A stretch of DNA of 11,666 nt from JADJEI01 sp035328465 (lineage in GTDB: Bacteria; Bacteroidota; Ignavibacteria; Ignavibacteriales; Ignavibacteriaceae), in the NCBI GenBank assembly GCA_035328465.1, contig DAOLIQ010000094.1, positions 1 to 11,666 of the forward strand. Reading direction: 5' to 3'. The notes under the pieces were generated by a model. It saw only the letters and a list, made by a program, of their open reading frames with translations. It had not been told where the DNA came from and did not search any database. Made by a program: the position numbers and the translations under genes. Positions 6,376 through 11,666 of this stretch are shown one piece after another. Each line of letters begins with the position of its first letter. The first letter of the stretch is position 1.

Positions 6376-7671
6376 ATGACTACAATAATAGATGTTTGGG
6401 GAAGAGAAATACTTGACTCAAGAGGTAATCCAACATTAGAAGTTGAAGTGCAGCTCGAATCGGGAGTGATAGGAAGAGCAGCCGTGCCAAGCGGCGCATC
6501 GACAGGAGAACATGAAGCCGTCGAACTGCGCGATGGAGATAAAAATAGATACAACGGTAAAGGAGTTTTGAAAGCTGTTGAAAATGTTAATGATAAAATT
6601 GCAGATGAATTAATAGATTTTGATGCGACTGAACAAGTTGCAATTGATAACTTATTAATTACTCTTGATGGAACGGATAACAAAGGAAATCTTGGTGCGA
6701 ATGCTATGCTTGGTGTTTCTCTTGCGTGTGCAAAAGCCTCAGCGGAATTTTTTGGGCTTCCGCTTTACAGATACATTGGTGGGGTTAACGCAAAAACACT
6801 TCCCGTTCCGATGATGAATATTCTTAACGGCGGTAAACACGCTGATAATAATGTAGACTTCCAGGAATTTATGATAATGCCGGTTGGTGCTCCAAGCTTT
6901 GCTGAGGCATTAAGGATGGGGGCAGAAACTTTTCATGCATTGAAATCTGTACTTGCAAAGAAAGGTTACAACACTGCTGTCGGTGATGAAGGCGGATTTG
7001 CACCAAATCTAAAATCGAATGAAGAAGCTATCGAAGTTATTCTTGAAGCGATTACAAAAGCCGGTTATAAAACAGGTAGTGAAATTGCAATTGCACTTGA
7101 TCCTGCAGCCAGTGAATTTTTTATAAAAGAAAAAAACGCTTATCATCTATTTAAATCTGCTCCAAACAAAGAAATCAGTATTGAAAAAATGGTTGATTAT
7201 TGGGCTGAATGGGCGACTAAATATCCAATTGTTTCTTTGGAGGATGGAATGGCTGAAGATGACTGGGACGGCTGGAAATTATTAACGGATAAACTCGGCG
7301 GTAAAATCCAGCTTGTAGGCGATGATATTTTTGTAACCAATACTGAAAGGCTCGCTAAAGGAGTTGAACTTGGAGTAGCAAATTCAATTTTGATTAAGGT
7401 AAATCAGATTGGAACTTTATCTGAAACTCTTGATGCAATTGAGATGGCGAAGAATGCGGGTTACACAAACGTAATCAGTCACAGAAGCGGTGAGACAGAA
7501 GACACCACAATTGCAGATATAGCTGTAGCAACAAATGCAGGGCAAATTAAAACCGGCTCTGCCTCGAGGACAGATCGTATTGCAAAGTACAATCAACTTC
7601 TTAGAATTGAAGAAGAGCTTGATACAACCGGAGTTTTTCCCGGTATTGCAGCCTTAAATTATAACGGCTAA
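6376..7671 (+). CDS. eno: Enolase (phosphopyruvate hydratase)
   Basis: Glycolytic enzyme interconverting 2-phosphoglycerate and phosphoenolpyruvate in the cytoplasm. The length of 431 residues is normal for bacterial enolase. Signature segments are all present: PSGASTGEHEAVELRDGD, VGDEGGFAPNL (E205 at the catalytic glutamate), LDPAASEFF, SLEDGMAEDDWDGW, QLVGDDIFVTNTERLAKG, ILIKVNQIGT (K341), ISHRSGETEDTTIADIAVA (H369) and GQIKTGSASRTDR (K392). A strong AGGAG site precedes the start. A hairpin terminator follows the stop codon within 10 bases, so enolase is probably a monocistronic unit. It is divergent from the EamA gene and shows nothing unusual. Confidence 0.98.
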   Translation: MTTIIDVWGREILDSRGNPTLEVEVQLESGVIGRAAVPSGASTGEHEAVELRDGDKNRYNGKGVLKAVENVNDKIADELIDFDATEQVAIDNLLITLDGTDNKGNLGANAMLGVSLACAKASAEFFGLPLYRYIGGVNAKTLPVPMMNILNGGKHADNNVDFQEFMIMPVGAPSFAEALRMGAETFHALKSVLAKKGYNTAVGDEGGFAPNLKSNEEAIEVILEAITKAGYKTGSEIAIALDPAASEFFIKEKNAYHLFKSAPNKEISIEKMVDYWAEWATKYPIVSLEDGMAEDDWDGWKLLTDKLGGKIQLVGDDIFVTNTERLAKGVELGVANSILIKVNQIGTLSETLDAIEMAKNAGYTNVISHRSGETEDTTIADIAVATNAGQIKTGSASRTDRIAKYNQLLRIEEELDTTGVFPGIAALNYNG

Positions 7672-7679
7672 AATATTTT

Positions 7680-7710
7680 GCCCGATTGAATTTCAGTCGG
7701 GCATTTTTAT
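7680..7710 (+). terminator. Rho-independent terminator of enolase
   Basis: GCCCGATTGAA (7680-7690) and TTCAGTCGGGC (7692-7702) form a long GC-rich hairpin with one G-T wobble and a very short loop, followed by ATTTTTAT. It starts 8 bases after the enolase stop codon. This is the clearest terminator in the window. Confidence 0.9.
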
Positions 7711-7748
7711 CTAAAAACATTTATTAAATTTTCTACCGATTAAATTTT

Positions 7749-9140
7749 ATGCTTAAAACTGAAACCTCGTATCTTAAATATTGTAATAGCCTAATTAGAA
7801 AAAATAAAATTGAAGTCATTGATCTTAAAGCAATTGATCTAACCGGAAGACTTCATCATATCTCACTCCCTGTTTATGACGGAATTCTTGAGAAGATGAT
7901 CAAAGAAGGGGTGGGGTTTGACGGTTCTAGTTATGGATTCAGAAAGGTTGAGAACAGTGATATGGTGCTTCTGCCTGATCTCGAAACAGCAGTGCTTGAT
8001 CCATTCAGAGATGCACCAACACTAAGTTTTAACTCTCACATCGTTTTAACGGATCCTAAACATACTCCCTTTCAGCAGGATGGACGATTCCTTGCTAAAA
8101 AAGCTGAAAATCTTTTAAAACAAGCCACTAATGCTGATAAATCATGGTGGGGTCCTGAGTTCGAGTTTTATATTTTCTCTAAAGTTGAATATGATACTCG
8201 TACATCATCATCTTTTTATAGGGTTGAACATGCAGAAGAATTTTATAAAAAAGCTTATCACTCTGCAAATCCATTTGATGAGTACGATGATTTTAGAGAT
8301 GAAGCATGTAAAATATTAAAGAAATTTGGAATCAAAGTTAAATATCACCACCACGAGGTGGGTGAACGCGGACAGCAGGAGATTGAAACTTATTTTAGTA
8401 ACCTGCTTGAAACTGCTGATAATATCATAGCAAGCAAGTATATCCTTTTCAACCTGGCGCGCCGCAAAAACTTATTCGTTACCTTTATGCCCAAGCCTAT
8501 GTATCAACAGGCGGGCAACGGATTACATCTGCATTTCTTTGTTACGAAGAACGGTAAAAATCTTTTTTATAAAAAAGGCGAATATGGAAATATGAACGAA
8601 CTTGGAAGATATTTCATTGGCGGAATATTAAAACATGCACCCGCCCTTTCAGCATTTACAAATCCAAGCACAAATTCATATAAGCGATTAATCCCGGGAT
8701 TTGAAGCTCCTGTAGCACTAACTTACGGGATGGGTAACCGTGCGGGCGCAATTCGCATTCCGAAGTATGTAACCAATCCGGATGAAACAAGATTTGAATA
8801 TCGTCCGCCTGATGCTACGGCTAATCCATATCTATGTTTAGTCTCAATTTTACTTGCAGGTATCGACGGAGTTGTAAATAAAATTGATCCCCGTAAAGAA
8901 GGATTTGGTCCTTACGATAAAAATTTTCTTGAGGACAGCAGCAATGAAAAAATTCATTTCCTTCCTAGAAATCTTGCGGAGGCACTGGACGCCCTTGCAT
9001 TAGATAATTCATTTCTTTATCGCGGCGGAATTTTTACTGATGAGCTTCTGGATCAATGGACAAAAACCAAGAATGAGGAAATTCATTCAATCGGAACAAT
9101 GCCCCATCCTTTTGAATACAAAATGTACTTTAATTTATAG
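7749..9140 (+). CDS. glnA: Type I glutamine synthetase (non-adenylylated type)
   Basis: ATP-dependent ligase making glutamine from glutamate and ammonia. The 463-residue length and motif order fit the GSI family: GFDGSSYGF (57-64), GPEFEFYIF with E137 and E139, HHHEVGERGQQEIE (200-213, metal ligands E203 and E211), MPKP (247-250), GNGLHLH (256-262, catalytic H260), NPSTNSYKRLIPGFEAPV, NRAGAIRIPK and RFEYRPPD (348-355). The region that carries the regulatory tyrosine in adenylylated enzymes (KNLYDLPP) reads KNFLEDSSNE here, so control by adenylylation is unlikely. The ATG at 7749 has no clear Shine-Dalgarno site. The gene begins only 38 bp after the enolase terminator, so its promoter is either compressed into that space or it is transcribed by readthrough. 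Assignment to GSI is secure; the exact subgroup is not. Confidence 0.93.
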   Translation: MLKTETSYLKYCNSLIRKNKIEVIDLKAIDLTGRLHHISLPVYDGILEKMIKEGVGFDGSSYGFRKVENSDMVLLPDLETAVLDPFRDAPTLSFNSHIVLTDPKHTPFQQDGRFLAKKAENLLKQATNADKSWWGPEFEFYIFSKVEYDTRTSSSFYRVEHAEEFYKKAYHSANPFDEYDDFRDEACKILKKFGIKVKYHHHEVGERGQQEIETYFSNLLETADNIIASKYILFNLARRKNLFVTFMPKPMYQQAGNGLHLHFFVTKNGKNLFYKKGEYGNMNELGRYFIGGILKHAPALSAFTNPSTNSYKRLIPGFEAPVALTYGMGNRAGAIRIPKYVTNPDETRFEYRPPDATANPYLCLVSILLAGIDGVVNKIDPRKEGFGPYDKNFLEDSSNEKIHFLPRNLAEALDALALDNSFLYRGGIFTDELLDQWTKTKNEEIHSIGTMPHPFEYKMYFNL

Positions 9141-9175
9141 AAAATAATTTCAATTGATCAACTGATAGGTTCTAA

Positions 9176-9376
9176 ATGAAGAATACTGAAAACGAAAAAC
9201 ACTGCTTAAATTGCAGCATCACTGAAAATGAAATACCGCTTGTGAACTTAGTTTATTCGGGCAAGAATATTTTCATCTGTTCACGATGCTTGCCGCTGCT
9301 GATCCACCAGCCCGAACGCCTGATTGGAAAGCTTGAAGGAGCTGAAAAAATTTTACCCGCCGATACTGAAAATTGA
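9176..9376 (+). CDS. Small four-cysteine zinc-ribbon-like protein
   Basis: A 66-residue hydrophilic protein 35 bp downstream of glutamine synthetase, likely in the same transcript. It has two CxxC pairs, C10/C13 (CLNC) and C35/C38 (CSRC), 21 residues apart, a spacing close to the zinc-binding domain at the N terminus of ClpX. Between them is IPLVNLVYSGKNIFI, also like the ClpX zinc domain (short strands around a glycine). The ATG at 9176 is preceded by GATAGG. No further domain is present, so it would be a free zinc module. Function is unknown; a binding or adaptor role is only a guess. Confidence 0.72.
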   Translation: MKNTENEKHCLNCSITENEIPLVNLVYSGKNIFICSRCLPLLIHQPERLIGKLEGAEKILPADTEN

Positions 9377-9435
9377 AGAATTGTAGTGCTCGCAAGTTTT
9401 TGATGTTACAGTAATTGCCGGCTTCCATCAAGTTT

Positions 9436-9486
9436 GAATTGTCAAATTGCTGAATTGTTAAACTGTTAAATTGTTGTTTTGAATTT
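9436..9486. repeat. AT-rich imperfect tandem repeat
   Basis: Three roughly 16-base units start with AATTGT: GAATTGTCAAATTGCT, GAATTGTTAAACTGTT and AAATTGTTGTTTTGAA. The tract lies in the 166-bp gap between the convergent zinc-ribbon and protease genes. Similar AATTGTTAAA tracts are common in AT-rich intergenic DNA, and I assign no function. Confidence 0.45.
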
Positions 9487-9491
9487 GATTC

Positions 9492-9519
9492 TCCTCCCGA
9501 AATAAATCCTGAAGGAGGA
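9492..9519. repeat. Inverted repeat in convergent gap
   Basis: TCCTCC (9492-9497) and GGAGGA (9514-9519) can pair across a 16-base loop. It lies between the ends of the zinc-ribbon gene and the opposite-strand protease gene. It could be part of a bidirectional terminator, but no T-run directly follows on either strand, or it could be a remnant of a small repeat element. Confidence 0.35.
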
Positions 9520-9542
9520 AAGAAAGAACGGACTGTTTTTTA

Positions 9543-9581
9543 TTACTTAATCAGCAGCCTCTTCGAACTAACACCATCACT
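9543..9581 (-). pseudogene. Out-of-frame sorting-tail remnant of the protease
   Basis: Reading the minus strand from 9581 gives SDGVSSKRLLIK and a TAA at 9543-9545, a typical T9SS C-terminal end (compare KKMILLK). To join it with the upstream FIYKIQ, either two bases must be removed or one base added near 9582-9583. The upstream frame instead ends at the TGA at 9551. It is not clear whether this is a true mutation or a sequencing or assembly error. Confidence 0.7.
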
Positions 9582-11026
9582 GATTGAATTTTATAAATGA
9601 AAACGCCGCTGGCAAGAGCTTGTCCCGAACCTGTGTTTTCAAATGTTACAGCGGTTCCGCTCCAGTTTTGTAAAAAGAATTTATGCGTTTGTCCGTTAAC
9701 GGTAATTGGCTGCATATCCGGGGAGTTTACGGAGTAGTAAATTCCATCTTGAAATAGCTGATTTAAGAAAACGCCTTTGTAAACATCACCGCTGTAGCTT
9801 GTTGTGTAATCGGGTCGGAATGGAGCAGTGTGTAATTTAAAGGGTGCATTCATCCCTTGGTTTCTTTTATCAGTTCCAAAATATACCGGATCATCATAAT
9901 CTATTAGCCAAGGATCTTTAAATTCAATAACATCACTTGACGGATTAGGGCCTGGCAATTCGATAAAAACATTATCAAAAGTAGTATTAGTATACGTTTG
10001 CTTAAATTTAGAAGTCAAAATATTAGTTGGATATTGAATTAGAAAGTTTCTATAATTACTTACATCAGTAAATCCCTCCCAATTATTGTATTTTTCATAG
10101 GGAGCATCTTCTGTAATTTCCTGGAAACTGCGAAATGTTTCGTATGAACCAAAAACAACATCCTCAATAAAAGCACCTCCTGTTCCAACAGTATATTCTT
10201 GAAAATTACCTGAAGCATAACTGCCGATCCATCGGTTGATTTTTGAACCGGTAAGTTCTGTACCTGAATTACGCTTTTGATGAATAACGAAATTGTAATC
10301 ACTATATACTGCACTCCAGAATCCAGTGTTATAGGTACTAGTTCCTTGGTTATAACTTAATTTATCACAGGTACCGGTTGTATGAATACCAATTACCTTA
10401 CCAGTTGTGGTATTTATAATTGGACTACCAGAGTTTCCCCATCTTGTATCACAAGTATGTTTGATAATTGAGCCTGACAAACCAGAATAGTTCCCAATTG
10501 ATTTTTGAGAGGCGTAACAGCGGGATGATTCATCATCTTCTCCGAAACCAATTAATTCTAAAGTTGAAGAGTTTGAGGATTGTTCAACATAGAAAAAAGC
10601 ATTCTGAGCATCTTTAGGTAATAAACCAGTTGTTCGGTTTGGTTCCACTGAAAAGATTGCCCAATCGTTACCAACCGGGTGAGGATTTGATCGAACAATG
10701 CTATTCATATCAATATAATACTTATGCTCAGCAGGAGGGTGTCCCCAACTGCCGCAACCATTAGATTCTGGTACGTTGAACTCTATAAATGAACCCTCAG
10801 TTGCGAGATCAAATACATGAGAAGCTGTCACAATCCTTCCATCAAATAGAATCCAACCGGTTGAAACCTTACCATTTGGTTCTGTTATTATTCTACCGAC
10901 AGCTAAATGATTAAAAGGTACTCGATCATCTGTTCCGCACAAATATTCGGGACCATTTAATTGAGAATATAGTACCTGACTTGTTACAGCTAAAAAAAGA
11001 AAAATTGATGAAATGAAAATTTTCAT
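9551..11026 (-). CDS. Secreted trypsin-like serine protease with displaced C-terminal tail
   Basis: An exported S1-type protease of about 491 residues. I chose the ATG at 11026 because GAGG sits 6 bases before it and it opens a clean signal peptide (MKIFISSIFLFLAVTSQVLYSQ); an ATG at 11038 would add MRFA. The catalytic triad is visible: H70 in IVTASHVFD, D121 in VGNDWAIF and S199 in WGNSGSPII. The GNSGSPI form resembles V8/Glu-type proteases. Residues about 255-460 are a beta-rich region without a recognised family. Near the end GQALASGVFIYKIQ looks like the start of a T9SS or FlgD-like tail, but the frame then reads SVMVLVRRGC and stops. In another frame the same DNA reads SDGVSSKRLLIK, a normal sorting tail, so a frameshift near 9582 is likely. 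The gene follows the propeller gene by 32 bp. Confidence 0.85.
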   Translation of the reverse strand: MKIFISSIFLFLAVTSQVLYSQLNGPEYLCGTDDRVPFNHLAVGRIITEPNGKVSTGWILFDGRIVTASHVFDLATEGSFIEFNVPESNGCGSWGHPPAEHKYYIDMNSIVRSNPHPVGNDWAIFSVEPNRTTGLLPKDAQNAFFYVEQSSNSSTLELIGFGEDDESSRCYASQKSIGNYSGLSGSIIKHTCDTRWGNSGSPIINTTTGKVIGIHTTGTCDKLSYNQGTSTYNTGFWSAVYSDYNFVIHQKRNSGTELTGSKINRWIGSYASGNFQEYTVGTGGAFIEDVVFGSYETFRSFQEITEDAPYEKYNNWEGFTDVSNYRNFLIQYPTNILTSKFKQTYTNTTFDNVFIELPGPNPSSDVIEFKDPWLIDYDDPVYFGTDKRNQGMNAPFKLHTAPFRPDYTTSYSGDVYKGVFLNQLFQDGIYYSVNSPDMQPITVNGQTHKFFLQNWSGTAVTFENTGSGQALASGVFIYKIQSVMVLVRRGC

Positions 11027-11058
11027 TGCGAACCTCATTTTTAATTGTGAATATAATT

Positions 11059-11666
11059 TTATCTTGTTCCAATTGTTACTATTGCATCAGAGGAATTATA
11101 ACCTACTGCTACAACTAAATTTCCCTTAATTTTTACTTCAAGGTATGAGCCGTCAAATATTTGCAATTCCTCACGGAAACTTTTCCACTCTGTGCCATTG
11201 AAATGAATCATTTCACCGTATGCTCCACAAACAATAATATCATTATAATTATTACCATCAATAGAATTAGTATAATACTCTGTTATTCCTTCCCAAATTG
11301 ACTTCCAGGGTTGGGTTGAGTTTATGTTTGTCTTTGAAAACATACCGCTTCCAACAACATAATATTTTTTGTTGGACTTAAACCATATACTTTTAATATC
11401 AGTTGGAATCCCGTTAGCAGATAGTTCATAAATTGTATTTCCAATAATTTTAAATACTTTTTTTTCTGTACTAACAAATTGTTTTGCAGCGACACATAAA
11501 ACTTCGTACTGATTTGCTTCAATAACAGAACCGATAATATCATAAATGTCTAAATTCGTATCACCGTCTAATTTCTGCCAGTGACCAATTGGTTTAAAAT
11601 ATCTTGCTATATTTCCGCCGTTACCAACGACATATAAATCCTCGCTCGATGTTCCCCATATTTTGT
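11059..11666 (-). CDS. Beta-propeller-like protein, 5' truncated
   Basis: The frame is open from the right edge of the window to the stop at 11059-11061, and its start lies outside. The ATG at 11343 is internal. The sequence shows repeated short blades typical of beta-propellers in Ignavibacteria: IWGTSSEDLYVVGNGGNIARYF, IKSIWFKSNKKYYVVGSGMF, NDIIVCGAYGEMIHFNGTEW and NLVVAVGYNSSDAIVTIG, each with a W, a VVG or VCG strand and a G-x-I turn. No catalytic motif is visible and no sorting tail follows the last blade. Such proteins are usually extracellular or periplasmic, but the signal peptide would lie outside the window. It is 32 bp upstream of the protease gene on the same strand, so the two may form an operon. 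Confidence 0.8.
   Translation of the reverse strand, partial: KIWGTSSEDLYVVGNGGNIARYFKPIGHWQKLDGDTNLDIYDIIGSVIEANQYEVLCVAAKQFVSTEKKVFKIIGNTIYELSANGIPTDIKSIWFKSNKKYYVVGSGMFSKTNINSTQPWKSIWEGITEYYTNSIDGNNYNDIIVCGAYGEMIHFNGTEWKSFREELQIFDGSYLEVKIKGNLVVAVGYNSSDAIVTIGTR

Noticed and set aside
6342..6683. Open frame of 113 codons on the minus strand opposite the enolase start
   Set aside because: It is antisense to conserved enolase sequence, low-complexity Ser/Leu rich and has no recognisable domain.
11322..11543. Open frame of 73 codons on the minus strand near the right edge
   Set aside because: It is a shadow of the truncated propeller-like gene, whose frame is open to the window edge and shows repeated W and VVG motifs.
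1..11666. Search for a new defence or mobile system such as a transposase, integrase, toxin-antitoxin pair or retron
   Set aside because: No gene with matching motifs is present; apart from the palindromic repeats the window holds housekeeping, arsenosugar and surface protein genes.

Overview
The window looks like a chromosomal piece from an AT-rich bacterium of the Bacteroidota/Chlorobi-Ignavibacteria group, most likely an Ignavibacteriales-type genome. The main clue is the pair of surface proteins at the left end. They finish with a type IX secretion (T9SS, Por) sorting domain of the FTLEQNYPNPFNPATKI...LKVFDVLGNE...SGVYYYRLQAG...TKKMI type, which is the usual form in Ignavibacteria. Weak Shine-Dalgarno sites and one TAnnTTTG-like promoter hexamer fit this. 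Taxonomy is an inference from protein style; there is no rRNA or tRNA in the window.

Left region (1-2848, + strand): the 3' end of one secreted protein, then a complete 725-residue secreted protein with a signal peptide, a beta-rich N-terminal region, a Calx-beta-like segment, a lamin-tail domain and a T9SS sorting tail. The two genes end in a direct repeat of about 527 bp (70-596 and 2312-2838) with five differences by my count. Each copy carries two small palindromic elements that are read in frame and add foreign-looking peptides (PLSPLSRGE and TLRQAQGD).

Middle-left region (2928-6187, - strand): a small arsenosugar cluster, transcribed right to left. It holds a TIGR04282-like glycosyltransferase, an AhpD-like CxxC protein and the radical SAM enzyme ArsS. 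Upstream on the same strand is an EamA/DMT transporter. No arsenite methyltransferase (ArsM) is in the window.

Middle-right region (6376-9376, + strand): enolase with a strong hairpin terminator, a type I glutamine synthetase that lacks the adenylylation tyrosine motif, and a 66-residue four-cysteine protein just downstream.

Right region (9543-11666, - strand): a truncated beta-propeller-like protein followed by a secreted trypsin-like serine protease. The protease's last residues are out of frame relative to a convincing sorting-tail sequence (SDGVSSKRLLIK) that ends at 9543, so this gene seems to carry a recent frameshift or a sequencing error.

Intergenic regions are all short (below 200 bp). 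They contain candidate terminators, small AT-rich or AACCTG tandem repeats, and one divergent promoter region between the transporter and enolase. I found no CRISPR array, transposase, tRNA or rRNA. The most distinctive signals are the palindromic elements inside coding DNA, the near-identical duplicated sorting cassette, and the atypical arsenosugar cluster.
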